A stretch of 64,000 bases of DNA, taken from Halobellus limi (GTDB lineage: Archaea; Halobacteriota; Halobacteria; Halobacteriales; Haloferacaceae). Both the position numbers and the translations under genes were made by a program. Below are positions 18,085 to 27,388 of this stretch, piece by piece (within the stretch, counting starts at the first letter, position 1; every line of letters begins with the position of its first letter). The notes beneath the pieces were generated by a model. It worked only from the letters and a program-made list of their open reading frames with translations, made no database searches and was not told the origin of the DNA. Location: the NCBI RefSeq assembly GCF_004799685.1, contig NZ_CP031311.1:1612001-1676000 (forward strand), in the 5' to 3' direction.

Positions 18085-19425
18085 GTGAACTCGAACGATC
18101 GGTCGATCGTCGCCCTGGTGATGCTGGCCCACGGGATGGTGCACACCTACGAGCTTTCGATCCCGATCTTCGTCTCGATCTGGCTGACCGAGTTCGACGT
18201 CCTCTCGCTCGGGTTCGTCGAGGTCGGAGTGACCGAAGCGACGCTCGGACTGGTCGTGACGGCGGGGTACGGCCTCTTCGGCGTGGGGGCGCTCCCCGGC
18301 GGCGTGCTCGTCGATCGGGTCGGCTCCGCGCGGCTCATCACGCTCTGTCTGTTCGGGATGGCCGGCTCGTTCGTCCTGCTGGGCCTCGCGCCGAACCTGC
18401 TCGTCGTCGCCCTCGCGCTGCTGCTTTGGGGCGCGGCCGCGAGCGTCTACCACCCGGCGGGGCTCACGCTCCTCTCGAAGGGGGTCACAGAGCGCGGGAC
18501 GGGCTTCGCCTACCACGGGATCGCCGGCAACGTCGGCACCGGGCTGGGGCCGCTCCTGACCGCGATTCTCCTGCTGTTCGTCGACTGGACGGTCGTCTCC
18601 GTCCTCCTCGCGCTCCCCGCGCTCGCCGCCGGCGCGTACGCGATGCGCGCGCGGTTCGACGAGACGGCGGCCGTCGACGCCGTCGACGACTCCGTAGACG
18701 ATTCCGACGGCGACTCCGTCGGCGACGACAGGGCCGGGACGGGAGTCGCGTCGCTCGCGGAGTTCGGCGTCGAGAGCCGGCGGCTCTTCGCCGGCGCGTT
18801 CGCGCTCGTGTTCGTCGTCGTGATGGCCTCGGGACTGTACTACCGCGGCGTCCTCACGTTCCTGCCGAACCTGCTGGAATCGCTGCCGGGGTTCGAGCCG
18901 ATCCCGCTGACGTCGGCGCTCCCGGCGCCCGTCACCGACGCCCTCGGCGTCCAACCCGACTCCGAGCGCGCGATCAACCCCGAGCGGTACTTTTACTCGG
19001 GACTGCTCATCGTCGGCGTCCTCGGCCAGTACCTCGGCGGAAAACTGACGGACAGGATCCCCGTCGAGGCCGGCCTCGCGGGCGGATTCGGCCTGCTGGC
19101 GCTCCTGGCGCTGGTGTTCCTCCCGGCGGCGAACGCCGGCCTCGCTCCGCTCCTCGTCGTGGGCGCCGTCCTGGGCTGTGCGCTCTTTCTCGTCCAGCCG
19201 TTCTACCAGGCGACCGTCGCGGAGTACTCCCCCGCGGGGACGCGCGGGCTCTCCTACGGCTTCACCTACCTCGGCGTGTTCGGCGTCGGGGCGCTCGGCG
19301 GGGCGATCGCCGGGACGATCCTGACCTACGCGACGCCCGCGGCGCTCTTTCTCACGCTCGCCGCGTTCGGTGCCACGGGGTCGGGCGTCGGCGTCTACCT
19401 CCTGCGGCGGCGTCGGGCAGTCTGA
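18085..19425 (+). CDS. Major facilitator superfamily transporter
   Basis: 446 residues from GTG 18085, with twelve hydrophobic segments and a polar acidic central loop (DAVDDSVDDSDGDSVGDD). The loop after helix 2 carries the MFS motif A-like GGVLVDRVGSARL, and the second half has GGKLTDRIPVEAG. The N-terminus MLAHGMVHTYELSIPIF recalls the fosmidomycin-resistance-like branch; substrate unknown. A TTG 30 bp upstream could extend it but adds only polar residues. Confidence 0.82.
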   Translation: MNSNDRSIVALVMLAHGMVHTYELSIPIFVSIWLTEFDVLSLGFVEVGVTEATLGLVVTAGYGLFGVGALPGGVLVDRVGSARLITLCLFGMAGSFVLLGLAPNLLVVALALLLWGAAASVYHPAGLTLLSKGVTERGTGFAYHGIAGNVGTGLGPLLTAILLLFVDWTVVSVLLALPALAAGAYAMRARFDETAAVDAVDDSVDDSDGDSVGDDRAGTGVASLAEFGVESRRLFAGAFALVFVVVMASGLYYRGVLTFLPNLLESLPGFEPIPLTSALPAPVTDALGVQPDSERAINPERYFYSGLLIVGVLGQYLGGKLTDRIPVEAGLAGGFGLLALLALVFLPAANAGLAPLLVVGAVLGCALFLVQPFYQATVAEYSPAGTRGLSYGFTYLGVFGVGALGGAIAGTILTYATPAALFLTLAAFGATGSGVGVYLLRRRRAV

Positions 19426-19469
19426 AACACCGACAGAAGACACTTACCCGAATCCGCCGACGTCCGGTC

Positions 19470-20116
19470 GTGAGCCCTCCCTCCACCGCGCGGAGACGCG
19501 AGCTCCTCACTGCCCTCGGTGTCGCGGCGGCGACGACCGCCGCGGGCTGTCTCGATCCGACGCCAGCGAGCGAGACGCCTGACGGGGCTTCGTCCTCGAT
19601 CTCTGGGAACTCGGCATCGACCGAAACCGGCAGTCAGACGACTGATACCGACGTTCGGACGACCGATACCGACGTTCCGACGGGCGCCGATGTCAACTCG
19701 CCCACCGCCGCGACGCCCACCGAACCGCCCAGGGACGGACCCGACCCATTCTACGTCGAGAACCACGCTCCGGGGATCGCTGTGTGTCGCTGTCAGTGCG
19801 AAACGCGGACACCGAGGAGGTGGTCCTCGACGGCACGTACACCGTGCCGGGGGCGAAGGGAATCGCCTTCGAGTCGATCGGCGTCGTCGGCGAATCCTTC
19901 GTCGTCGAGGCGATCCTCGACACCGGCGAACGGGTGGACGAGGACTGGGAGGTCCGCGTCTGCCCGCCGGAGTTCCGCGGAACCGGACTGAACAACGCGG
20001 GACTGCTTCGGATCGACGACGACGTCAGGGTCGTGAGCAACGAGTGCGATTTCGTCGTCGTCGACAGGCCGGAGACGTACGAGTGGGATCCGGAAGAATC
20101 GAACTGTACGGGGTGA
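19470..20116 (+). pseudogene. Putative Tat lipoprotein, single-base frameshift
   Basis: GTG 19470 begins a twin-arginine-style signal (TARRRELLTALGVAAATTAAGCLD) with lipobox AAGC, then a Thr/Ser/Asp-rich linker with a near-repeat (TTDTDVRTTDTDVP). The frame reads to VENHAPG and is then lost. A second frame continues from about 19776 as RCVSLSVRNADTEEVVLDGTYTVPG and runs to TGA 20114-20116. Adding one G to the GGGG at 19772-19775 restores a single reading frame of about 215 residues. It is either a sequencing error in a homopolymer or a recent null allele. The domain (Cys-containing, beta-rich) is not recognised. Confidence 0.65.
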
Positions 20117-20159
20117 GAAGAGGGGCCCGCGCCGACCGGCGCGGACGGCGTGAGCGCGG

Positions 20160-20582
20160 TCACCCGACGACTTTGAAGAAGACCCACCGCCCCACGACCA
20201 GCGCGACCGCGCCGGTGAGGAACATCACGACGCCGAACGAGACCTGGAACCCGCCGGGGAACAGCGACGACGCGCGGAGCGCGAACCCGACGATCGAGGC
20301 CGGGATCCACGCGCGGACCGCCAGCGGGATCGCCGCCTTCGCCGACTCGGCCGCGCCGGCGGAGTACGCGCCCACGAGCGGCGCGGCGACCGCCCAGCCG
20401 ACGAGGAACGGGACGAGGGTGAGCAACCAGCCGACCGGTGCGGTCGTGAGGTAGTCGACGCCGTTGTGGTTGACGACGCCGATCGTGAGCACGGCCGCGA
20501 GCGCCAGCACGTCGACGACGGCGAGGGGTGCCGCCCCGGCGTCGATGCGTCGAGCGAGGAACGACTCCTCAGAGGTTGACAT
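20160..20582 (-). CDS. DUF3054-like membrane protein
   Basis: 140 residues with four hydrophobic segments. The block HNGVDYLTTAPVGWLLTLVPFLVGW and the later AIPLAVRAWIPASIVGFALR match the DUF3054 pattern as I recall it. Function unknown. It ends about 40 bp after the broken lipoprotein gene, convergent with it. Confidence 0.8.
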   Translation of the reverse strand: MSTSEESFLARRIDAGAAPLAVVDVLALAAVLTIGVVNHNGVDYLTTAPVGWLLTLVPFLVGWAVAAPLVGAYSAGAAESAKAAIPLAVRAWIPASIVGFALRASSLFPGGFQVSFGVVMFLTGAVALVVGRWVFFKVVG

Positions 20583-20664
20583 ACGCGAGGATTCGGACGC
20601 TCCCTAATGGCTCTCTCGGAATCGATCCGCGACCCCTTCGGCTCCGGACATCGCCCCGCTTCGA

Positions 20665-21261
20665 TCACTCTCCCGACGGAACGCGTCCCACGACCACGTA
20701 CTCGAACCCCTCGCGGACGATTCGCGCGTCGAACCCGGCCGCCGCGAGCGACTCACAGAGCCCCTCGGGGTCCCAGAACGTCGAATCGAACCCGACCGCT
20801 CGCTCGGCGGCGACCAGCGCCCTGCCGCGGACGCCACGCGGGTGGAACTCCTGGACGACGAGCACGCCGCCCGGGGCGATCACCCGCGCGGCCTCAGAGA
20901 GCGCCGCTTTCGGATCCGGAAGGTGGTGCAGCGCGTCGACGACGACCGCGGCGTCGACGGCGTCCTCGACGATCGGCAGCCGGCCGGCGTCGCCGCGGAC
21001 GGCCTCGTGACCGGCGTCGCGGGCGCGGGCGAGCATCCCGGCGGAGATGTCGACGACGACGGGGTCGATCCCGGCGCGCCGGAGTCCTCGCGAGGCGCGC
21101 CCGGTGCCGCCCGCCAGGTCGAGCACCCGTTCGATCGGTCGGTCGGCGAACGCGAACCCGTCGCGAAGCGGGCCGATCCGCGCCGGCGGCATCGCGACGT
21201 CGTAGATACGAGCCAGTCGGTCGAAGAAACGGACGTCGCCGGGACCGAAGCGGGAGGACAT
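20665..21261 (-). CDS. SAM-dependent methyltransferase (UbiE-like)
   Basis: 198 residues from ATG 21261 (MSSRFGPGDVRFFDRLARIYD). Class I methyltransferase: motif I is VLDLAGGTGRASRGL, then VVVDISAGML at the end of strand 2, VRGDAGRLP, and the post-motif DALHHLPDPKAAL followed by PGGVLVVQEF. This is the Methyltransf_11/UbiE layout, but the substrate cannot be read off. A much longer same-frame extension upstream is antisense to the acetyltransferase gene and was rejected. Confidence 0.85.
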   Translation of the reverse strand: MSSRFGPGDVRFFDRLARIYDVAMPPARIGPLRDGFAFADRPIERVLDLAGGTGRASRGLRRAGIDPVVVDISAGMLARARDAGHEAVRGDAGRLPIVEDAVDAAVVVDALHHLPDPKAALSEAARVIAPGGVLVVQEFHPRGVRGRALVAAERAVGFDSTFWDPEGLCESLAAAGFDARIVREGFEYVVVGRVPSGE

Positions 21262-21360
21262 ACCCCGCGGTTCGACCCTGATCGAAAAGGACCTGTCGCC
21301 GCGTGAGACCCGGACGTCGCACCGCCGGACTCTTGCGCCCGTCCGTCGTAGGCACCCGCT

Positions 21361-22041
21361 ATGGAGTTCGTCGTGCTCGGGTGGCCGCCGGACGGGCCGA
21401 CCCTTCGGTTGGACTACCGGAACTTCGCCTACGCGGGAAAGTTCGTGATGTCGAACACGGGGAAGGCGGTGGTCCGCGAGCCGAGCGACCGCGAGGCCGG
21501 TTCCGCGGCCTCCGACGCTGCCGACGACAGCGACGCCGTCGATTGCGATCCCGACGACGGCAACCACGCCGCCGACCACGAGCCCGAAGCCGACGACGAC
21601 TACGCCTCCGGCGTCGTCGCCGCGCTCGCGTTCAACGCGGACCGGACCGACGACGCGACGCTTTGGTACCGCTACGTCACCGTTCACGCGGCGGCGAAGG
21701 GCGAGAGGCTCGGTCCGCGCCTCGCGGCGTTCGTCGCCTCGCGGGCCGTCGAGCGGGGGTACGAACGACTCAGAATCGCCGTCAACAACCCCTTCGCGTA
21801 CGAGGCGATGTACAAGGCCGGCTTCGAGTGGACCGGCGAGGAGACGGGGGTCGCGGAACTCGTGCTGGAACGGCGCGCGGAGGGGACGCCGGCGACGAGG
21901 CTTCGCGGGGCCGACGCCGGGACGTACCGATCGGGGCTGGATCGGTTCCGGGAGCGCGACCTCGGCGACCCGGAGGCGTCGTTCCTCCGCGACCGGGTCG
22001 GTGCCGGCCTCCCCGATGCGTGCGATCCGCCCGAGGCGTAG
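21361..22041 (+). CDS. GNAT family N-acetyltransferase
   Basis: 226 residues. The N-terminus ([31 protein letters not shown]) is followed by an acidic spacer, then the acetyl-CoA-binding core ([54 protein letters not shown] is the region 21676-21836). Its C-terminal extension is Arg/Asp-rich. Substrate unknown. It is divergent from the methyltransferase gene, with 99 bp between the two starts. Confidence 0.8.
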   Translation: MEFVVLGWPPDGPTLRLDYRNFAYAGKFVMSNTGKAVVREPSDREAGSAASDAADDSDAVDCDPDDGNHAADHEPEADDDYASGVVAALAFNADRTDDATLWYRYVTVHAAAKGERLGPRLAAFVASRAVERGYERLRIAVNNPFAYEAMYKAGFEWTGEETGVAELVLERRAEGTPATRLRGADAGTYRSGLDRFRERDLGDPEASFLRDRVGAGLPDACDPPEA

Positions 22042-22140
22042 CGCCACCTCGGTTCCGACGTAGTGCCGACTCCGTTCCGACACACGCCGCCTCGGCCCCG
22101 ACGTACCCTAACCCCGCTCCGACGTCGCGCCAACCCCGAG

Positions 22141-22148
22141 GATTAAAT
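22141..22148 (+). promoter_or_regulatory. TATA-like box for fen1
   Basis: GATTAAAT lies 25-32 bp before the fen1 ATG, consistent with a leaderless transcript. Confidence 0.45.
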
Positions 22149-22172
22149 CGACGGCCGACCGAACGCACACCG

Positions 22173-23153
22173 ATGGGAAACGCAGATCTACGGAGTCTGG
22201 CGGTGCTCTCGGACGTCTCCTTCGAGGAGGTGGCGGGCAGCGTCGTCGCGGTCGACGCGCACAACTGGCTGTATCGTTACCTGACGACGACGGTCAAGTT
22301 CACCCGCGAGGAGGCGTACACGACCGCGGCGGGCGACGAAGTGGCGAACCTGATCGGCCTCGTCCAGGGGCTGCCGAAGTTCTTCGAGCACGACCTCGTT
22401 CCGGTGTTCGTCTTCGACGGCGGCGTGACCGAGCTGAAAGACGAGGAGGTGGCCGAGCGACGCGAGGCGCGAGAGAAGGCCGAAGAGCAGCGGAAGGAAG
22501 CCGAAGAGCGCGGCGACGCCGTCGCCGCCGCGCGCCTGGAGGCCCGGACCCAGCGGCTGACGGACGTGATCCACGAGACGACGCGCGAACTGCTCGAACT
22601 GCTCGACGTGCCGATCGTCGAGGCCCCCGCGGAGGGCGAAGCGCAGGCGTCGCACATGGCGCTCCGCGGCGACGTCGACTACGTCGGCAGCGAGGACTAC
22701 GACACGCTGCTTTTCGGCGCGCCCTACACGCTCAGACAGCTGACCTCGAAGGGCGACCCCGAACTGATGGACCTCGACGCGACGCTCGCCGAGCACGACA
22801 TCACCCGCGAGCAACTCGTCGACGTGGCGATCCTCTGTGGGACTGACTTCAACGAGGGGCTCTCCGGCGTCGGTCCGAAGACGGCGCTGTCGGCGGTCCG
22901 CGAGCACGGGGACCTCTGGGCCGTCCTCGACGCGCGCGAGGCGTACATCGAGCACGCCGACCGGGTCAGAGAGCTCTTCCTCGATCCGCCCGTGACCGAC
23001 GACTACGCGTTCGAAACCGACATTTCGCCGGACGTCGACGCCGCGCGGGCGTACGTCACCGAGGAGTGGGAGGTCGACGCCGACGAGGTCGCCCGGGGGT
23101 TCGAGCGCATCGAGTCCTCGCTGGTGCAGACCGGCCTCGACGAGTGGACCTGA
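22173..23153 (+). CDS. fen1: Flap endonuclease 1
   Basis: 326 residues, archaeal FEN1 length. It removes 5' flaps during Okazaki fragment maturation and long-patch repair. The XPG-N domain starts [17 protein letters not shown] with the catalytic Asp in [14 protein letters not shown]. The helical arch is acidic and lysine-poor, as expected in halophiles. The XPG-I block [15 protein letters not shown] and [13 protein letters not shown] supplies the other metal ligands, and the H3TH motif is [19 protein letters not shown]. The C-terminus ends in GLDEWT, without an obvious canonical PIP box; the terminal QTGLDEW resembles a weak one. Confidence 0.94.
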   Translation: MGNADLRSLAVLSDVSFEEVAGSVVAVDAHNWLYRYLTTTVKFTREEAYTTAAGDEVANLIGLVQGLPKFFEHDLVPVFVFDGGVTELKDEEVAERREAREKAEEQRKEAEERGDAVAAARLEARTQRLTDVIHETTRELLELLDVPIVEAPAEGEAQASHMALRGDVDYVGSEDYDTLLFGAPYTLRQLTSKGDPELMDLDATLAEHDITREQLVDVAILCGTDFNEGLSGVGPKTALSAVREHGDLWAVLDAREAYIEHADRVRELFLDPPVTDDYAFETDISPDVDAARAYVTEEWEVDADEVARGFERIESSLVQTGLDEWT

Positions 23154-23277
23154 GCACCTCGACGATCGCTCGTCTCTCGGCGGAGCGCCCGTCGTGGCGA
23201 CGGAACGACCCCGGTAACTCAAACGCGCATTCGACCTTTCCCAACCGGTTTAGTGTCCGCTTTCGAACCTAGCGTGA

Positions 23278-23846
23278 ATGCGTCGCCGCCGTTTCCTCTC
23301 GGCTGCCGCCCTCACGCTCGCCCCCTGAGCGGTTGCGCGACCCTCCCGTCGAGCGGCGGATCGGAAACGCGAACGCCCGAGCCGCTTCCCACCACCGGCG
23401 ACGGCGGGCTCATCGAGTTCGACGCCGGCGACCCCTTCGACAGTCGGCGCGTCGGTGAGCCCGCCGACGCGGCCCACCACCGAGTGGTCATCTGGAACGA
23501 CGACGCCGACAGTCGCGACATCGGCGTCCGGCTCCGCCGACCGGAGACCGACGAGGCGCCGCTCGACGTGGCACCGACGTTCCCCGCGTACGGATCCCTC
23601 CGGATCGACGTGTTCCGCCGTGCCGACTACGTGCTCCGCGTGGACCCGCCCGACGGGACTGACCGGAGGCTGGGCGTCCGACGGGACTTCGTCGACTGCA
23701 ACGACTCGGCGACCCACGTCGCCGTTCGACCGGACGGCAGCGTCAGAGCCCGCGTCGTCTCGACGGCTCTCGCCTGCGACGTCGCCTCAGAATCGGGCGA
23801 GGATGCCCCGACGACACCGGAGGGAACTCCCGCCTCGTCGGTGTAG
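23278..23846 (+). pseudogene. Putative lipoprotein, single-base frameshift in the signal peptide
   Basis: ATG 23278 encodes MRRRRFLSAAALTLAP, a twin-arginine-type signal, but TGA 23326 stops it. Adding one C to the CCCCC at 23321-23325 joins it to the open frame that continues LSGCATLPSS (lipobox LSGC) and runs about 170 residues to TAG 23844-23846. The mature part has a beta-rich pattern (HHRVVIWNDDADSRDIGVRL...). An alternative GTG at 23274 keeps one frame open but gives no signal peptide. It is either a sequencing error or a true null mutation. Confidence 0.65.
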
Positions 23847-23957
23847 CGGGTATCCGCCTCGCCAACGCAGCCAGCGTCGAACGCGCAGCGCGCCGGTCGA
23901 GGCGCCGATTCGGGTCTGCGCGGTAGCTTTTTGTCCCGTCGCGGTCCCTCGTTCGGT

Positions 23958-25280
23958 ATGTCCGTTCTCGGGATGGGTCGCTCTCGGCTCTCGTGGTGGG
24001 CGGTCGGCCTCGCGCTCGGAGCGGCGCTCTCGTACGTGGTCTACTCCTTCGTCGGCACCTTCGTCTTCGGGCTCTTTCTCTACTACTCGACGCGGCCGAT
24101 CTACCGCCGGATCAAGACGCGGATCCGACCGCCCAGTCTGGCCGCGGCGGTCTCGCTTTTCCTCCTGGCGTTGCCCGCGCTCGCGCTCGTCTCCTACACC
24201 GGTGCGATCGCGGTCAGCGAACTCATCCGGCTGACCAACGAGGGGCTGTTCGACCTCTCGCAGTACCCGATCTCCGCGGAGCAACTCGCGAGGCTGACCG
24301 ACGTCGAACAGGCGCTCGAGTTCGAGCTCGACGCGATCACCGTGCCGCGGATCCAGCAGCTGTTCTCGTCGATCGGTTCCGCGGGCAACGTCGTCGCCTT
24401 CCTCGGAATCGGGCTCGTTCACCTGTTCGCGATGATCGCCTTGGCGTTCTACCTGCTCCGAGACGACCGAAAGCTCTCGCGGTGGGCGCGCGCCCGCGTC
24501 GCCGACGACAAGGGCGTCCTGGAGGCGTTCCTCGGGGCCGTCGACCGCGATCTGACGAAGATCTTCTTCGGGAACATCCTCAACGCGGTCCTCACCGGGA
24601 CGATCGGCGTCATCGCCTACACGCTCTTGAACATAATCGCACCGCCAGGCGTGGCGATCCCCGCCGCGGCGCTCGTCGGGCTTCTCGCCGGCGTCGCGAG
24701 CCTCGTTCCGGTCGTCGGAATGAAGCTGGTCTACGTCCCCGTGACCCTCTATCTCGCCGCCACCTCCTACCTCGCGGACCCGACGACGCTGTGGTTCACG
24801 GCGGTCTTCGCCGCCGTGTCGTTCGTCGTCGTCGACACCATCCCGGACCTCGTGCTCAGGCCGTACATCTCCGGACGCAACCTCCACGTCGGAGCGGTGA
24901 TGATCGCGTACACGCTCGGGCCGCTGCTGTTCGGCTGGTACGGGATCTTCCTGGGGCCGATCATCCTCGTGCTCGTGGTGAACTTCGCGCGGCACGTGCT
25001 CCCGGTGTTGATCGCCCGCGAGTCGCTCGTCCCCTACGCGGTCGATCCGGGCGTGGACTCCGCCGTAGATCCTATCGGAGTGAGTCCAGCGGACTCAGAG
25101 GTCGCCGTCGACGAGCCCGTTCCGGGGCCGGAAGACGGCGAAACGGCGTCGAATCGAGACGAACGTTCGGCGACGGAGGGCAGATCGCCGAGTGGCGGCA
25201 CCGAGACGGACGGCGGAACGCAACGCGAGGCGGCCGCTAGCGGGTTCGAGTTCGGTGTCGACCTCTCCGAACGCTCCTAG
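23958..25280 (+). CDS. AI-2E family transporter (PerM-like membrane protein)
   Basis: 440 residues from ATG 23958. There are two N-terminal helices ending YYSTRPIYRRIKTRIRP, a helical pair, a soluble middle domain, then the family's dense C-terminal helices with FLAAVDRDLTKIFFGNILNAVLTG-like sequence and DTIPDLVLRPYISGRNLHVG. The last 75 residues are an acidic disordered tail. The name comes from one E. coli member; many relatives transport Na+/H+ or unknown substrates, so the cargo is unknown here. Confidence 0.86.
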   Translation: MSVLGMGRSRLSWWAVGLALGAALSYVVYSFVGTFVFGLFLYYSTRPIYRRIKTRIRPPSLAAAVSLFLLALPALALVSYTGAIAVSELIRLTNEGLFDLSQYPISAEQLARLTDVEQALEFELDAITVPRIQQLFSSIGSAGNVVAFLGIGLVHLFAMIALAFYLLRDDRKLSRWARARVADDKGVLEAFLGAVDRDLTKIFFGNILNAVLTGTIGVIAYTLLNIIAPPGVAIPAAALVGLLAGVASLVPVVGMKLVYVPVTLYLAATSYLADPTTLWFTAVFAAVSFVVVDTIPDLVLRPYISGRNLHVGAVMIAYTLGPLLFGWYGIFLGPIILVLVVNFARHVLPVLIARESLVPYAVDPGVDSAVDPIGVSPADSEVAVDEPVPGPEDGETASNRDERSATEGRSPSGGTETDGGTQREAAASGFEFGVDLSERS

Positions 25281-25292
25281 AAACCGGTTCGA

Positions 25293-25589
25293 TCAGTCGT
25301 CGATGCCGTCGAAGGAGACGTTGATGTACGTGCTCTCCCAGTCCTTCCGCGCGGCGATCTCGCGGCGGCCGCGACGGGTGAGCGTGTAGTAGTTCGTGCG
25401 ACGGTCGCGCTGTCCCTTGTCGACGAGGCCCTTCTCGACCAGCGTGTCCAGATTCGGGTAGAGCCGGCCGTGGTGAATCTCCTTCTCGTAGTACTCCTCG
25501 AGTTCCTCTTTGATCGCGAGACCGTGCGGTTCGTCGAGGCCGGCGATCACGTACAGCAAGTCGCGCTGAAATCCTGTCAGGTCGTACAT
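25293..25589 (-). CDS. PadR family transcriptional regulator
   Basis: 98 residues, essentially one winged-helix domain of the PadR type: LTGFQRDLLYVIAGL, then recognition helix and wing EIHHGRLYPNLDTLVEKGLVDKGQRDRRTNYYTLTRRGRREI. It lacks the C-terminal dimerisation domain of long PadR proteins, like other short haloarchaeal ones. Its stop is 12 bp from the convergent AI-2E-family gene. It is probably autoregulated from the A/T-rich dyad just upstream (TACT-8 bp-AGTG around 25600-25614). Confidence 0.88.
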   Translation of the reverse strand: MYDLTGFQRDLLYVIAGLDEPHGLAIKEELEEYYEKEIHHGRLYPNLDTLVEKGLVDKGQRDRRTNYYTLTRRGRREIAARKDWESTYINVSFDGIDD

Positions 25590-25908
25590 CTGCTTATTCT
25601 ACTCGTATATTAGTGTTCTCCAAAATAAACATGTCGACCTCTGTTGTGGGCTGAATACCCGGTAACGTGGTGAGCAGCGACGGAGTACCAATGAAGGCTC
25701 GACATACATATCTATCATTTTACGTCTTCGCAGTCAGTATACGAATATGTCTATACGAATACAAAATTCGGGGGACAGGACCGCCGGACGCGCTCGGAAA
25801 AACACGGTCAGCCCCGCCCCGGCGACGCCCCGAGTCCGCGGAAGGACGGGCGAATACGCCCTCTCGATGGTCGTGTCACTCCCGGGTTCGTTAGTACGCG
25901 AAAAGGAA

Positions 25909-25938
25909 GCAAGCCGCGTGAAAAACGCGGATGCTTGC
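25909..25938. repeat. Hairpin 1 of a palindrome-rich element
   Basis: GCAAG-CCGCGT pairs with ACGCGG-(AT)-GCTTGC around a GAAAA loop. Together with the next hairpin it resembles the subterminal palindromes of IS200/IS605-type elements and of their non-autonomous derivatives in haloarchaea. No transposase gene is present. Confidence 0.4.
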
Positions 25939-25958
25939 CGCCCTGAATTGGTCCCCGC

Positions 25959-25989
25959 TGACGCTTCGGCCCTCCAAAGCGAAGCGTCA
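25959..25989. repeat. Hairpin 2, perfect 10-bp stem
   Basis: TGACGCTTCG (25959-25968) and CGAAGCGTCA (25980-25989) are exact inverted complements with an 11-base loop. It lies 20 bp after hairpin 1. Confidence 0.5.
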
Positions 25990-26101
25990 CTTGATCCTTA
26001 CCGACTGCTGTACATAAATATATCGGCTGCGACGAGCCCCCGTCTCCGAGCGCTCCCTCCCGTCGCGACGCGCTTTTCTCTCTGGGTGGATAGATGAGCG
26101 T

Positions 26102-26815
26102 ATGCGCATCCGTGGTCGCCGCCGCTGCAAGGACTGCGGCCGGGAGTGGTCGTACTACGAGACGGGGAGCGTCACCTGTCCGGACTGCGGGAGCCTGCGG
26201 AGCGTCGGCGTGGGTGAACGGGAGCGACACACCGACAGCGCCGTCGAACTCGATCTCTCCGAGCACCGCGCCGCGCTCGGCGAGCACACCGACATCGACG
26301 ACGTCGCCGACGAGTTGAAGACGACGCTGCGGGACTACGTCCGACAGCGGGGGTTCGTCCGCGGTGGGGAGCTGCTGACGGTCGACGACACGGTCCTGGC
26401 GGCCGCGGAACTGCTTCACGCCGTGGACGTTTTCGAGCGAACGCGCGATCCCGACGAGGCGACGCGCCTGTACGTCCTGGGGTTGCTCCGCGGCGCCGAC
26501 GACGGCGAGCGTCCGGCCCCGTCGGCGGTCCCCGATCCGATGACCGACGCGCGCGGGCTGGCGTACGCGTCGGTGCTCTCGGAGTTCTGCTCGGACCTCG
26601 GCACGTGGCTTGACGACAACCCGGATCCGGCCGCCAGCCGGGTCCGCGAGACGATAGACACCCACGTCACGCGCGTCGAGGCGGTACACGGTGACGTCCC
26701 GGTCGAATCCTCCGAGGCGCTCGTCACCGCGTCGCGGGAACTCGTCGCGTACTTGACCGAGGACGACGAAGCCGCGCTCTCGACTGCGCGCGACCGACTC
26801 TCCCGGCTCGGGTGA
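26102..26815 (+). CDS. Haloarchaeal zinc-ribbon protein (TFIIB-type N-terminal ribbon)
   Basis: 237 residues. The first 35 hold a zinc ribbon, CKDCGREWSYYETGSVTCPDCGS. The rest is an all-helical, acidic domain without membrane segments. I recall uncharacterised haloarchaeal families of this form (DUF7117-like), but no function is known. A nucleic-acid-binding or scaffold role is plausible from the ribbon. TATA-like sequence is weak; the ATG is close to a GATAGATGAGCGT stretch. Confidence 0.75.
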   Translation: MRIRGRRRCKDCGREWSYYETGSVTCPDCGSLRSVGVGERERHTDSAVELDLSEHRAALGEHTDIDDVADELKTTLRDYVRQRGFVRGGELLTVDDTVLAAAELLHAVDVFERTRDPDEATRLYVLGLLRGADDGERPAPSAVPDPMTDARGLAYASVLSEFCSDLGTWLDDNPDPAASRVRETIDTHVTRVEAVHGDVPVESSEALVTASRELVAYLTEDDEAALSTARDRLSRLG

Positions 26816-26893
26816 CGAGGGTCGGAACGGCCTCCGACCGGGCCGCAGGCCGACGGCAATCTCTTTGTCCGGTGCCGATCCACGTGTTCGTCG

Positions 26894-27130
26894 ATGGGCG
26901 ATCAGTTCGATCAACACGCCGTCAGACACCGGATGAAGCTCCTCCGATCCGACGGCGACGTGACGCTGTATGAGAACCGAGACGGGGTCGAGTGTCCCGC
27001 CTGTGGAGATCCGTTCTCACGAGTCCTGCTCACCGAGCGCCGATCACACTCGTTCGACCTTTCGGAAACGGCGCGACTCTGCGTCTCTCGCGAGGAGGAC
27101 CGGCTCGTGGTGTGTACACACGACCGCTGA
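26894..27130 (+). CDS. Small haloarchaeal CxxC protein ('flagella cluster' type)
   Basis: 78 residues: a conserved start DQHAVRHRMKLLRSDGDVTLYENRDG, a CPACGDPF knuckle, then LTERRSHSFDL and a later single Cys. Homologues, as I recall, are annotated in some haloarchaea as 'flagella cluster protein' because of position near archaellum genes. No archaellum genes are present here, so that label should not be read as a function. Confidence 0.65.
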   Translation: MGDQFDQHAVRHRMKLLRSDGDVTLYENRDGVECPACGDPFSRVLLTERRSHSFDLSETARLCVSREEDRLVVCTHDR

Positions 27131-27388
27131 GGCCCCGCCAGGTTTCCAGCGAATCGATGGACAGCCGCGACTTCCGGAGGGACCGTACCAACCCGGAGAA
27201 CCCGAAACGAACCGCGAGTGCGCCGAGCCTTCTTATGCGATGACGGGACCACACCGCGCGTGACCTGAACTCGGGCCGCGACGGTCACGGCGGTGCGCGG
27301 CGCGCCGTCGCGGCGACTGGAAGATGCGCCGCCTGTTCGCCCCCGTCGTCAGCGACGTCGCCGTCTCGCCGGGACCGACACCCCGAAC

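Larger units (their letters stand above)
25590..26101. other. 512-bp intergenic region, A/T-rich then hairpin-rich
   Basis: The PadR side (25590-25780) is A/T-rich and holds the direct repeat TATACGAATA (about 25737 and 25753), possible operator DNA. The other half carries two strong hairpins (listed separately) and no convincing gene. The open frames here are Arg/Ser/Pro-rich shadows. Confidence 0.5.

Noticed and set aside
25747-26097. A 116-codon frame between PadR and the zinc-ribbon gene
   Set aside because: Spans the hairpins, is Ser/Arg/Pro-rich with no acidic bias, and has no promoter or ribosome site of its own.
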